From Actinomycetota bacterium (GTDB lineage Bacteria > Actinomycetota > Actinomycetes > Propionibacteriales > Propionibacteriaceae): a stretch of 17,378 nucleotides of DNA. This document shows positions 1 through 7,071 of the stretch, one piece after another. The notes beneath the pieces were generated by a model that was given only the letters and a program-made list of their open reading frames with translations, was not told the origin of the DNA and did no database searches. The stretch spans positions 1-17,378 of the forward strand of contig JACRAA010000088.1 of assembly GCA_016213595.1 (NCBI GenBank), in the 5' to 3' direction. Within the stretch, counting starts at the first letter, position 1. Every line of letters begins with the position of its first letter. The position numbers and the translations under genes are program-made.

Positions 1-836
1 CCGGGGACCACCAGCACCTCGTCGTGGGTCCCTGGACCCACGTCGACCAGATGGGCCGCATCCCCGCCGGCCACGACTTCGGGCCGCAGTCCACGTTGGT
101 CGGTGCGGACGTCCCGGCGCTGCAGCTCGACTTCTGGCGTGTGCACGGTCTCGGCGTGCGCGTCGGGACCCTGCCCGTGGTCCGGCTGTTCGTGATGGGT
201 GCCGACGAGTGGCGCGACTATCCCGACTGGCCCGTACCGGGCACCGAGGAGGTCGACCTCTACCTCTCGGACGGCACCCTGGCACCGAACGTGACCGAGG
301 CGTCGGGCACGACGACCATCGAGCACGCGCCGGGCGACCCCGCGCCTGCGGTCGGCGGCCAGATCCTGTACGGACCGCCCGACTTCCCCGGCCCGCACGA
401 CCAGCGGCCGGCGGAGGCACACCGCGGCGTCGTGTCGTTCACCACGACGCCCTTCTCGGAGACGTTCGAGGTCGTCGGCCCCGTCCTCCTACGCTGCTGG
501 GTGTCCGCCGACGCGACGGATGCCGACCTCCATGCCACGCTCACCGACGTCGCCCCGGACGGCACGTCGCGCATCCTCACCGACGGCGCCCTCCGGCTGT
601 CCCGCCGGGTCGGCCTGGACCGCGTCGTACCGCTCGTTCCCCGCGAGCCGGTCGAGGTCGAGGTCGAGCTCTGGCCCACCGCGAACGCCTTCCTGACGGG
701 TCACGCCTTGCGGCTCAACCTGGCTGGCGCCTGCTTCCCGCGGTACGTCTCGGCAGCGGATCCTTTCAACCTCCAGATCCACCACGGCCGTGAGTACCCG
801 AGCCACCTCGTGCTGCCGGTGACGGCCCTCGCCTGA
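1..836 (+). CDS. CocE/PepX-type (X-Pro dipeptidyl-peptidase S15 family) hydrolase, 3' part
   Basis: This is the C-terminal 277 residues of a gene that begins before the window; the reading frame is open from base 3. The segment opens with GDHQHLVVGPWTH. In CocE-like alpha/beta hydrolases the GPWxH motif carries the catalytic histidine of the Ser-Asp-His triad, so the missing part should hold the nucleophile. The rest, from about residue 60, is a beta-rich domain matching the PepX C-terminal jelly roll, with a typical ending (LRLNLAGACFPRY followed by a short tail). The family cleaves esters, acyl bonds or X-Pro peptides; the substrate cannot be told here. The first internal GTG (24) is not the true start. 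The gene converges on the SMP-30-like gene. Confidence 0.85.
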   Translation, partial: GDHQHLVVGPWTHVDQMGRIPAGHDFGPQSTLVGADVPALQLDFWRVHGLGVRVGTLPVVRLFVMGADEWRDYPDWPVPGTEEVDLYLSDGTLAPNVTEASGTTTIEHAPGDPAPAVGGQILYGPPDFPGPHDQRPAEAHRGVVSFTTTPFSETFEVVGPVLLRCWVSADATDADLHATLTDVAPDGTSRILTDGALRLSRRVGLDRVVPLVPREPVEVEVELWPTANAFLTGHALRLNLAGACFPRYVSAADPFNLQIHHGREYPSHLVLPVTALA

Positions 837-854
837 GTCGCGTTCACGCATCGT

Positions 855-896
855 TCGCTGGCGCTCGTCCCCCCAGTCGGGCGGACGCCTGAGCGA
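855..896. terminator. Candidate bidirectional hairpin between convergent genes
   Basis: CGTCC (866-870) pairs with GGACG (883-887), and CCC pairs with GGG inside around the loop AGTC. An outer TCGCT (855-859) pairs with AGCGA (892-896) across an internal loop. It lies between the stop codons of the hydrolase and the SMP-30-like gene. There is no T-tract, which is common in high-GC actinobacteria. It is weaker than the other hairpins in this window. Confidence 0.35.
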
Positions 897-905
897 GGTG
901 TCCAG

Positions 906-1760
906 CTAGGCGAGCGCGGCGTCGCAGGTGGACGTACGGACGCGGTAGAGCGTCGTGCTCGCCGCGATGTACAGCCAGCCGTCCGGTCCGAAGCACACGT
1001 TGGCGACCCGCTCGGGCAGGTCGACGGCTCCGAGGAAGGCCCCCTCGGCGTCCACGACGGCGACCGAGTCGTGGTCGGAGAGCCACAGCCGGCCCGTCAC
1101 GTCCACCCGCAACCCGTCGACGACACCCCTGCGGCCGGTGTAGAACAGGCGGCCCGGCCCGCACCCGCCGTCGACGACGTCGTACGCCCAGACCGCGAAA
1201 CCGTCATGGTCCTCGGAGTTCGCCACGTACAGGACGCTCTCGTCCGGCGAGAACGCCAGCCCGTTGGGACGGTCCAGGTCGGTGACCACCGCCGTCAGCC
1301 CCCTGGTGGCGGGGTCGAAGCGGAACACCCAGCAGGCGCCGTACTCGAGGTCGCCGGCGTGGCCCTCCTCGGGCAGGAGAATCCCGTACGGCGGGTCCGT
1401 GAACCAGATCGCGCCGTCTCGGGCGACCACGAGGTCGTTGGGGGAGTTGAGGCGGACATCCCCATGGCGGTCGATGAGCACGGTCGTTGTGAGGTCTGTG
1501 TGCAGCTCCTCGACGGCCCGCCGCCCGTGGCAGCACTGGAAGACACGGCCGTCGCGGGCGACCGTACGGCCGTTCGTGAACTCCACCCCCGCGACAGCGA
1601 CCTCCAGCTCGGTCGACCCCTCACGCCAGGAGAGGATGCGGTCGTGCGGGATGTCGCTGACGAGGAGCCGGTCGCCCACCCAGGCGGGTCCCTCCAGCCA
1701 GCGTGCCCCCGTCGCCAGCCGCTCGACGGGACCCAGGAACAGTGACGGCGGCGTATCCAC
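906..1760 (-). CDS. SMP-30/gluconolactonase/LRE-like family protein (probable lactonase)
   Basis: A 284-aa six-bladed beta-propeller enzyme, the usual length for this family, which hydrolyses sugar lactones and related esters using one divalent metal. Visible family motifs are LEGPAW with Glu23, FTNG at 61-64, SPNDL at 106-110, RPNGLAFSPDE at 164-174 and VDGLRVD at 214-220. Glu23, Asn108 or Asn166, and Asp215 are the likely metal ligands by analogy with SMP-30. There is no signal peptide, so it is probably cytoplasmic. The GTG start at 1760 is supported by a TAGCGT -10 hexamer six bases upstream and the absence of a ribosome-binding site. It is divergent from fdxA. The substrate is unknown; aldonolactone is a guess. 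Confidence 0.88.
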   Translation of the reverse strand: MDTPPSLFLGPVERLATGARWLEGPAWVGDRLLVSDIPHDRILSWREGSTELEVAVAGVEFTNGRTVARDGRVFQCCHGRRAVEELHTDLTTTVLIDRHGDVRLNSPNDLVVARDGAIWFTDPPYGILLPEEGHAGDLEYGACWVFRFDPATRGLTAVVTDLDRPNGLAFSPDESVLYVANSEDHDGFAVWAYDVVDGGCGPGRLFYTGRRGVVDGLRVDVTGRLWLSDHDSVAVVDAEGAFLGAVDLPERVANVCFGPDGWLYIAASTTLYRVRTSTCDAALA

Positions 1761-1766
1761 GAAGCG

Positions 1767-1772
1767 ACGCTA
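1767..1772 (-). promoter_or_regulatory. Leaderless -10 element of the SMP-30-like gene
   Basis: The minus strand reads TAGCGT, six bases (CGCTTC), then the GTG start. A TANNNT hexamer at this distance would put the transcript's 5' end on the start codon. No Shine-Dalgarno is seen. Confidence 0.6.
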
Positions 1773-1796
1773 TCGGATGGGCTCCGGCGAGGAATG

Positions 1797-1802
1797 TAGA
1801 GT
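1797..1802 (+). promoter_or_regulatory. Candidate -10 element for the fdxA-dapC transcript
   Basis: TAGAGT lies 48 bases before the fdxA start. It predicts a leader of roughly 40 nt carrying GTGAGGAG (1837-1844) as the ribosome-binding site. This is one of the few starts in the window that appears leadered. No clear -35 was recognised. Confidence 0.4.
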
Positions 1803-1850
1803 GCGGACTACGGCCGCCGAAGCCGTGTAGCCAGCTGTGAGGAGCGCTTC

Positions 1851-2171
1851 GTGACGTACGTCATCGCCCTGCCCTGTGTCGATATCAAGGACCGGGCCTG
1901 TGTCGACGAGTGTCCGGTCGACTGCATCTACGAGGGCAACCGGATGCTCTACATCAACCCGGAGGAGTGCGTCGACTGCGGCGCCTGCGAGCCGGTGTGT
2001 CCGGTCGAGGCGATCTACTACGAGGACGACGTCCCGGCGGAGTACTCCGAGTACCTCGACGTCAACGCGGGCTTCTTCGACAAGCTGGGTACGCCCGGTG
2101 GCGCGGCGAAGCTCGGCGTCATCGACGACGACCACCCCGTGGTGGCCGCGCTGCCGCCGCAGGGCGAGTGA
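1851..2171 (+). CDS. fdxA: Seven-iron ferredoxin, [3Fe-4S][4Fe-4S] type
   Basis: A 106-aa soluble ferredoxin carrying electrons at low potential; the physiological partner is unknown (P450s and oxidoreductases are known partners in relatives). The N-terminal half is almost invariant for the family. By comparison with Azotobacter-type 7Fe ferredoxins, Cys9, Cys17 and Cys50 bind the 3Fe cluster and Cys21, Cys40, Cys43 and Cys46 bind the 4Fe cluster; Cys25 is the conserved extra cysteine. The acidic C-terminal part (EYSEYLDVNAGFFDKLG and on) is also typical. The GTG start has GAGGAG six bases upstream. Its last bases overlap the dapC start in a GTGA, so the two are translationally coupled. The same fdx-dapC order occurs in mycobacteria (Rv1177-Rv1178, from memory). 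Confidence 0.96.
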   Translation: MTYVIALPCVDIKDRACVDECPVDCIYEGNRMLYINPEECVDCGACEPVCPVEAIYYEDDVPAEYSEYLDVNAGFFDKLGTPGGAAKLGVIDDDHPVVAALPPQGE

Positions 2172-3277
2172 GCACGACCTCGTTCGTCCGGCCCCTGAAC
2201 CTCCCCGACTTCCCGTGGGACACCATCGCGGGGGCAGCCGCGCGTGCGCGCAGCCATCCTGACGGCATCTGCGACCTGTCGGTCGGCACGCCCGTCGACC
2301 CGACCCCTGAGGCGGGCCGTCGGGCGCTGGCGGAGGCATCCGATGCTCCCGGCTACCCGCTGACCTGGGGGACGCCGGCGCTGCGGGCAGCCATCGCGGG
2401 CTACCTGACCGAACGCTGGGGTGCGCCGGAGCTGGGGGACAGGGGAGTCCTGCCGGTCATCGGCACGAAGGAGCTCGTCGGGTGGCTTCCCACGCTCCTC
2501 GGGCTGGGGCCTGACGACATCGTCGTGATCCCCGCGACTGCCTACCCCACGTATGCGGTGGGCGCGGCTGTCGCCGGCTGCCAGGTCGTCGTCGCGGAGA
2601 GCGCCGACGACGTGAGCGACCTCCGTCCCGCCCTGGTGTGGACGAACTCGCCGTCGAACCCGACGGGACGCGTCGCCGATGCCGGCGAGACCTCGGACTG
2701 GGTCGACTACTGCCGCCGGAACGGCGCGCTGCTCGTGGCCGACGAGTGCTACGGGGAGTTCGGCTGGGACGCCGAGCCCGTCTCCGCGCTCGACAGCAGG
2801 GTCAACGGCGGTGACGTGACGGGGATCATCGGCGCCTACTCCCTGTCCAAGCGGTCGAACCTGGCCGGCTACCGTGCCGGCTTCATCGGTGGCGACCCTG
2901 CGGTGGTGTCGGCCCTGCTCGAGGTGCGCAAGCACCTGGGGATGATGGTCCCGTTCCCCGTCCAGGCTGCCATGACGGTCCTCCTGCGCGACGACGAGCA
3001 CGTCCGTGCGCAACGGGAGCGCTACCTCGCCAGACGGCAGGTCCTCGCGCCGGCGCTGGCCGAGGCCGGGTTCCGGATCGACCACTCGCAGGCCGGGCTG
3101 TACCTGTGGGCGACCCGGGGCGAGAACGGCCGACGGACGGTCGAGTGGCTCGCCGAACGGGGAATCCTCGCGGCGCCGGGCGACTTCTACGGCGCCGCAG
3201 GGGAGAAGCACGTGCGGATCGCCCTGACGGCGACCGACGAGCGGGTTGCGGCCGCGGCCTCACGGCTCGTGGGCTGA
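2168..3277 (+). CDS. dapC: N-succinyldiaminopimelate aminotransferase (DapC)
   Basis: A 369-aa fold-type I PLP aminotransferase of the actinobacterial DapC group. It converts N-succinyl-2-amino-6-ketopimelate to N-succinyl-L,L-diaminopimelate using glutamate, in the succinylase lysine/DAP pathway. Visible landmarks are NSPSNPTG with Asn164, the VADECYGEF segment, SLSKRSNLAGYRAGF with the PLP Lys228, and an HVRIALT ending whose Arg350 should bind the substrate carboxylate. The start chosen is the GTG that overlaps the fdxA stop (GTGA). The frame stays open upstream into fdxA, but residues from there are not homologous and only reflect out-of-frame fdxA sequence. The genomic link with dapD and dapE supports DapC over a generic aminotransferase. 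Confidence 0.93.
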   Translation: MSTTSFVRPLNLPDFPWDTIAGAAARARSHPDGICDLSVGTPVDPTPEAGRRALAEASDAPGYPLTWGTPALRAAIAGYLTERWGAPELGDRGVLPVIGTKELVGWLPTLLGLGPDDIVVIPATAYPTYAVGAAVAGCQVVVAESADDVSDLRPALVWTNSPSNPTGRVADAGETSDWVDYCRRNGALLVADECYGEFGWDAEPVSALDSRVNGGDVTGIIGAYSLSKRSNLAGYRAGFIGGDPAVVSALLEVRKHLGMMVPFPVQAAMTVLLRDDEHVRAQRERYLARRQVLAPALAEAGFRIDHSQAGLYLWATRGENGRRTVEWLAERGILAAPGDFYGAAGEKHVRIALTATDERVAAAASRLVG

Positions 3278-3288
3278 GTCCCTCAGCC
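3272..3288. terminator. Short hairpin formed by two facing stop codons
   Basis: GGCTGA (3272-3277) and TCAGCC (3283-3288) are perfect complements around GTCCC. The left arm contains the dapC TGA and the right arm contains the stop of the minus-strand gene. With only five bases between the two genes, this is the only room for a bidirectional terminator. Confidence 0.5.
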
Positions 3289-4209
3289 GAAGATCACCGA
3301 GACGGTACGCGCGTCGGGCACGGCGCCACTCGCGGACGCCCAGAGGGGCAGGTCGGTCGTGGACGGGTGCCAGGCCTTCTCCGCCGTGGCGACCTGGGTG
3401 ATGCCGAACGCGGAGGCCCACGCCTGGCTGGCCGCGGCGACCGACCACGTCGTGGCGTCGGCTCCGGCCCTCACGTCCACGCGGTTGGGGGGCCCGTCGC
3501 TGACCGTGCCCGGCGCTGTCCCTCCGTAGGTGGCGTTGAGCAGGGACGTGTATCCCGCGCTGTCGGCCGTCTTCGGGGACGTGGCGAGGCACGTGAACGC
3601 GGCGGCCGTCTCGCCGGACAGTGCGCTGGCCAGGACCTTCGACCTGTCGACGTGCTTCCGGTAGCCCTCGGGAACGCCGGAGCGCTGCACCGCCTGCGCC
3701 ACCTCGGTGATGTCCCGGGTCTGCCAGTTCGCGATCCGCAGCAGCGCGTCGTAGAACTTGCCGGCCGAGTACTGGGGGACCATGATCTGCGCCACGCTGC
3801 CCCAGCCCTGCGAGGGCCGCTGCTGGAACAGGCCGACGGAGTCACGGTCGCCATGGTCCAGGTTGCGCAGGCCGGACTCCTGCAGCGCAGTCGCGAACGC
3901 GATGGTCACGGCCCGGGGCGGCAGGCCGCGCTGGGCCGCGACGCCCGCGATGATCGCCGCGTTGTACGACTGCTCGAGGTCGAGCGTCGCCGTCTGGCCC
4001 CCCACGGTCGCGACGCACCCGTTCTGAGGTGTGGGGAAGGAAACGGTGCCGTTGCCCTCCCACCACCGCACCACCACACCGACGAGGAGCGCCAGGACGA
4101 GGCCCAGCAGCGCGAAGGAGACGAGCCCGACGCCGACCCTGCGGCGCGCGTACACCCCCTTGGTGCGCGTGGGCGAGGTGGAGCGCCGGGGCGGGGACTG
4201 CCGCGTCAT
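3283..4209 (-). CDS. Membrane-anchored lysozyme-like (transglycosylase/SLT fold) protein
   Basis: A 308-aa protein. Residues 1-25 are basic (Arg/Lys-rich, cytoplasmic), residues 28-48 form one hydrophobic helix, and the rest should lie outside the membrane. Residues about 78-190 resemble a lysozyme-like/soluble lytic transglycosylase domain: ALQESGLRN places Glu111 where the catalytic glutamate sits, followed by a GLFQQRPSQGWG segment in place of the usual GLMQ motif. Lytic transglycosylases cleave peptidoglycan glycan strands, but activity here is inferred. Residues about 205-308 are a second region I do not recognise. It starts three bases after the dapD stop, so the two are almost certainly co-transcribed. 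Relatives are often labelled only as hypothetical membrane protein. Confidence 0.75.
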   Translation of the reverse strand: MTRQSPPRRSTSPTRTKGVYARRRVGVGLVSFALLGLVLALLVGVVVRWWEGNGTVSFPTPQNGCVATVGGQTATLDLEQSYNAAIIAGVAAQRGLPPRAVTIAFATALQESGLRNLDHGDRDSVGLFQQRPSQGWGSVAQIMVPQYSAGKFYDALLRIANWQTRDITEVAQAVQRSGVPEGYRKHVDRSKVLASALSGETAAAFTCLATSPKTADSAGYTSLLNATYGGTAPGTVSDGPPNRVDVRAGADATTWSVAAASQAWASAFGITQVATAEKAWHPSTTDLPLWASASGAVPDARTVSVIFG

Positions 4210-4212
4210 GGC

Positions 4213-5145
4213 TCAGTCGTTGGCGTGCAGCGCGTCGTTGAGCGTGACCCCGGCGGCGCTCCGCGGTCGCGCCTCGACGCGACCGCTCACCGAGTCGCGG
4301 AGGAACAGCAGTCCGGACCTGCCCGACAGCTCGGCGGCCTTGACGACGCGTCCGTCGGGGAGGGTGACCTTGGTGCCCGCCGTCACGTACAGCCCGGCCT
4401 CGACGACGCAGTCGTCGCCCAGCGAGATGCCCACGCCCGACTCGGCCCCTAGGAGGCACCGCTCGCCGACGGTGATCACCTGCTGCCCGCCGCCGGACAA
4501 GGTGCCCATGATGGAGGCCCCGCCGCCCACGTCCGTACCGTCGCCCACGATGACGCCGGCGGAGATCCGGCCTTCCACCATCGAGGCTCCGAGCGTGCCG
4601 GCGTTGAAGTTCACGAACCCCTCGTGCATCACGGTCGTACCGCTCGCGAGGTGCGCACCGAGGCGGACGCGGTCGGCGTCGGCGATGCGGACACCGCTGG
4701 GGACGACGTAGTCGACCATCCTCGGGAACTTGTCGACCCCGAAGATCGTCAGGTGCTGGCCCGCGAACCTGCAGGCACCCCGCACCTTCTCGAAGTCCTC
4801 CACGGCGCACGGCCCCGCGCTCGTCCACACGACGTTCGGGAGCACGCCGAAGATCCCGTCGAGGTTCACCTCGCGCGGCTTCACGACACGGTGGCTGAGG
4901 AGGTGGAGGCGCAGGTACGCGTCCGGCACGCTCGCCGGCGCCACGTCCAGGTCGATCTCGACGACACGGGGATCCATGTGGACGCCCCGACGAGCATCGG
5001 TGGTCACCTGGAGCATGAGGGGCGAGTCTGCCCCGTCATAACGGCCGAGTGTCGGGGCCGCGAACCACGTGTCGAGGACCTGTCCGGACTGGTGGACTGT
5101 GGCCAGCCCCCATCCCCAGGCAGGTCGGGCCGCGGTGTCGGTCAT
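4213..5145 (-). CDS. dapD: 2,3,4,5-tetrahydropyridine-2,6-dicarboxylate N-succinyltransferase (DapD), actinobacterial type
   Basis: A 310-aa enzyme that transfers succinyl from succinyl-CoA to tetrahydrodipicolinate, committing it to the succinylase branch of DAP/lysine synthesis; the family is a trimer. Residues 1-150 form the N-terminal domain and about 155-265 a left-handed beta-helix of hexapeptide repeats. MHEGFVNFNAG (173-183) and MVEGRISAGVIVGDG (189-203) are near-identical to the mycobacterial enzyme; Glu191 probably corresponds to the catalytic glutamate proposed there. The ATG start has TAGAGT seven bases upstream and no ribosome-binding site. It is divergent from dapE across 65 bases and leads the two-gene unit with the lysozyme-like protein. 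Confidence 0.95.
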   Translation of the reverse strand: MTDTAARPAWGWGLATVHQSGQVLDTWFAAPTLGRYDGADSPLMLQVTTDARRGVHMDPRVVEIDLDVAPASVPDAYLRLHLLSHRVVKPREVNLDGIFGVLPNVVWTSAGPCAVEDFEKVRGACRFAGQHLTIFGVDKFPRMVDYVVPSGVRIADADRVRLGAHLASGTTVMHEGFVNFNAGTLGASMVEGRISAGVIVGDGTDVGGGASIMGTLSGGGQQVITVGERCLLGAESGVGISLGDDCVVEAGLYVTAGTKVTLPDGRVVKAAELSGRSGLLFLRDSVSGRVEARPRSAAGVTLNDALHAND

Positions 5146-5152
5146 GGCAGAG

Positions 5153-5158
5153 ACTCTA
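5153..5158 (-). promoter_or_regulatory. Leaderless -10 element of dapD
   Basis: The minus strand reads TAGAGT, then seven bases (CTCTGCC), then ATG. No Shine-Dalgarno is present. It faces the dapE promoter in the same 65-base intergenic region. Confidence 0.65.
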
Positions 5159-5198
5159 GCCGGGCCGGCCAGGCAAGGGCGGCGAGTCGGGACGGCGC

Positions 5199-5204
5199 TA
5201 GGTT
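5199..5204 (+). promoter_or_regulatory. Leaderless -10 element of dapE
   Basis: TAGGTT is followed by six bases (TGGCCC) and the ATG. There is no purine-rich ribosome-binding site, so the mRNA probably begins at the start codon. Confidence 0.65.
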
Positions 5205-5210
5205 TGGCCC

Positions 5211-6278
5211 ATGCTCGACCTGACCGGGGACCCCGTCGACCTGCTCCAAGCCATCACCGACGTGGAGTCGGTGAGCGGGAACGAGAAGGCCCTGGCCGAC
5301 CTGGTCGAGGAAGCGCTGCGCGAATCGCCGCACCTCGAGGTCGTACGCGACGGCGACGCGGTCGTGGCCATGACCCGACAGGGCCGCTCGGAGAGGGTCG
5401 TCATCGCGGGCCACCTGGACACCGTCCCGGTCGCTCGCAACCTCCCCAGCTCTCGACGGGTCGTGGACGGCGAGGACCGCGTGTACGGGCGCGGGACGTG
5501 CGACATGAAGGGCGGTGTCGCCGTCCAGCTCGCGGTGGCGGCGGCCGTCCCGTCGCCCGTTCGCGACGTCACGTGGATCTTCTACGACCATGAGGAGGTC
5601 GACGCGGAGCGGAACGGGCTGAACCGCCTCGCGACGCACCACCCGGAGCTGCTCACGGCCGACCTCGCTGTCCTCATGGAGCCGACCGCGGCCGCCATCG
5701 AGGGCGGCTGCCAAGGCACCCTGCGCGTGGCCGTCCGTACCTCCGGTGCCGCTGCCCACTCCGCGCGCTCCTGGCTGGGGAGCAACGCGATCCACGCCGC
5801 GGGAGAGGTCCTGCGCAGGCTCGAGGCGTACGAGGCCGCTCAGGTCCTCGTCGACGGCCTCCTCTACCGCGAGGGGATGAACGCGGTCGCGATCAGCGGG
5901 GGGATCGCCGGCAACGTCGTCCCGGACCGCTGCGAGGTGGTCGTCAACTACCGCTTCGCGCCCGACAAGGACGAGGCCGCGGCCGTCGGTGAGGTCCGCC
6001 GGCTGTTCGAGGGCTACGAGGTCGAGCTGCTCGACCTGGCGCTCGGCGCCCGTCCCGGGCTCGACCGTCCGGCTGCCCGCGCCTTCGCGGAGGCCGTCGG
6101 GGGCGAGGCGAGGCCCAAGTACGGCTGGACGGACGTGGCCCGGTTCTCGGCCCTGGGCATCCCCGCGGTCAACTTCGGCCCCGCCAGTCCTACCAAGGCG
6201 CACGCCGACGACGAGTACTGTCCGGCCGCCGACGTGTACGCCTGCCGTGACGCGCTCCTGCGATGGCTCTCGTCCTGA
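5211..6278 (+). CDS. dapE: Succinyl-diaminopimelate desuccinylase (DapE)
   Basis: A 355-aa M20-family di-zinc amidohydrolase that removes succinate from N-succinyl-L,L-DAP. The metal-site motifs are all present: GHLDTVP (His68, Asp70), YGRGTCDMKGG (Asp98, bridging), DHEEV (general base Glu128 and ligand Glu129), MEPT (Glu157), and a C-terminal HADDEYC with His331. The dimerisation (lid) domain lies at about residues 170-280. Its position beside dapD separates it from other M20 peptidases. The length and motif set fit the actinobacterial DapE subfamily. The ATG start is fixed by the TAGGTT hexamer six bases upstream. A hairpin follows its stop directly, so dapE appears to be transcribed alone. 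Confidence 0.95.
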   Translation: MLDLTGDPVDLLQAITDVESVSGNEKALADLVEEALRESPHLEVVRDGDAVVAMTRQGRSERVVIAGHLDTVPVARNLPSSRRVVDGEDRVYGRGTCDMKGGVAVQLAVAAAVPSPVRDVTWIFYDHEEVDAERNGLNRLATHHPELLTADLAVLMEPTAAAIEGGCQGTLRVAVRTSGAAAHSARSWLGSNAIHAAGEVLRRLEAYEAAQVLVDGLLYREGMNAVAISGGIAGNVVPDRCEVVVNYRFAPDKDEAAAVGEVRRLFEGYEVELLDLALGARPGLDRPAARAFAEAVGGEARPKYGWTDVARFSALGIPAVNFGPASPTKAHADDEYCPAADVYACRDALLRWLSS

Positions 6279-6279
6279 G

Positions 6280-6294
6280 GCGGCCACTGGCCGC
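6280..6294 (+). terminator. Hairpin after dapE, touching the next promoter
   Basis: GCGGCC (6280-6285) and GGCCGC (6289-6294) form a perfect 6-bp stem with the loop ACT, two bases after the dapE stop. The stem's last base directly precedes the TACGCT -10 of the next gene. Confidence 0.5.
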
Positions 6295-6300
6295 TACGCT
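6295..6300 (+). promoter_or_regulatory. Leaderless -10 element of the LOG-family gene
   Basis: TACGCT is followed by seven bases (CGTGGGC) and GTG at 6308. It decides the start codon: the frame is open further upstream into the dapE 3' end, but those codons lack any start signal and would overlap dapE. Confidence 0.6.
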
Positions 6301-6307
6301 CGTGGGC

Positions 6308-7063
6308 GTGCCCAAGGAGTTCAAGACCCAGAACCAAGGCCCGGTCATCCGCCGGGGCTTCGACCGCCAGCCCACGACGACGGACCAGCGGCTGCTCTCG
6401 AGCCGTGGCAACACCGACTGGGTGCACGCCGACCCGTGGCGCGTGCTCCGCATCCAGGCGGAGTTCGTCGAGGGCTTCGGCACGCTGGCGGAGCTGGGTC
6501 CGGCGGTGAGCGTGTTCGGCAGCGCTCGTACGAAGCGGACGAACCCCATGTACGCGGCCGCCGAGACGATCGGCCGCCGGCTCGCCGAGGAGGGTCTTGC
6601 CGTGATCACCGGGGGCGGGCCGGGGATCATGGAGGCCGCGAACAAGGGGGCCACGAAGGCGAACGGCACCTCGGTCGGGCTCGGCATCGAGCTGCCGTTC
6701 GAACAGTCCCTGAACAAGTACGTAACCCTCGGCATCAACTTCCGCTACTTCTTCGCTCGCAAGACGATGTTCCTCAAGTACTCGCAGGGCTTCGTCGTCA
6801 TGCCCGGCGGCTTCGGCACGTTCGACGAGCTGTTCGAGGCGGTGACGCTGTCGCAGACTCGCAAGGTGACGCAGTTCCCCATCGTGCTGTTCGGCAGCGA
6901 GTACTGGATGCCCATGCTGACCTGGCTGCAGGGCCCCGTCCTGTCCGGCGGCTACATCTCCGACGACGACCTGGACATGCTGCGCGTCACGGACTCCGTC
7001 GAGGAGACGATCGAGGCGATGCTCACGCCCGTACCGCCGCTGCCTCCCAAGGACCCGAGCTAG
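6308..7063 (+). CDS. LOG-family (TIGR00730-type) Rossmann-fold protein, long form
   Basis: A 251-aa protein. The core from about residue 66 is the LOG/lysine-decarboxylase-like nucleotide-binding fold: SVFGSART (68-75), GGGPGIMEAANKG (102-114) and the signature PGGFGTFDE (166-174) with the catalytic-type Arg/Glu context. Proven LOG proteins hydrolyse nucleotide 5'-monophosphates to base and ribose 5-phosphate (cytokinin activation in plants). The older label lysine decarboxylase is not correct for the family. Compared with short LOGs (about 190 aa), this one has about 65 extra N-terminal residues, basic then aromatic (WVHADPWRVLRIQAEFVEGF). It begins a unit with the DivIVA-domain gene, whose ATG follows its stop after eight bases. 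The substrate here is unknown. Confidence 0.88.
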   Translation: MPKEFKTQNQGPVIRRGFDRQPTTTDQRLLSSRGNTDWVHADPWRVLRIQAEFVEGFGTLAELGPAVSVFGSARTKRTNPMYAAAETIGRRLAEEGLAVITGGGPGIMEAANKGATKANGTSVGLGIELPFEQSLNKYVTLGINFRYFFARKTMFLKYSQGFVVMPGGFGTFDELFEAVTLSQTRKVTQFPIVLFGSEYWMPMLTWLQGPVLSGGYISDDDLDMLRVTDSVEETIEAMLTPVPPLPPKDPS

Positions 7064-7071
7064 GAGACAGC

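Noticed and set aside
1910..2167. Longer DapC beginning inside fdxA
   Set aside because: The extra frame is arginine-rich out-of-frame fdxA sequence. DapC homology begins right after the GTGA overlap.
2018..3211. A 397-aa open frame opposite dapC
   Set aside because: It is an antisense shadow typical of high-GC coding DNA, rich in Arg/Gly/Pro, with no family match, and fully overlapped by dapC and fdxA.
3283..4209. Heavy-metal transporter, a label sometimes given to such proteins
   Set aside because: There is one N-terminal helix, no metal motif, and a lysozyme-like core.
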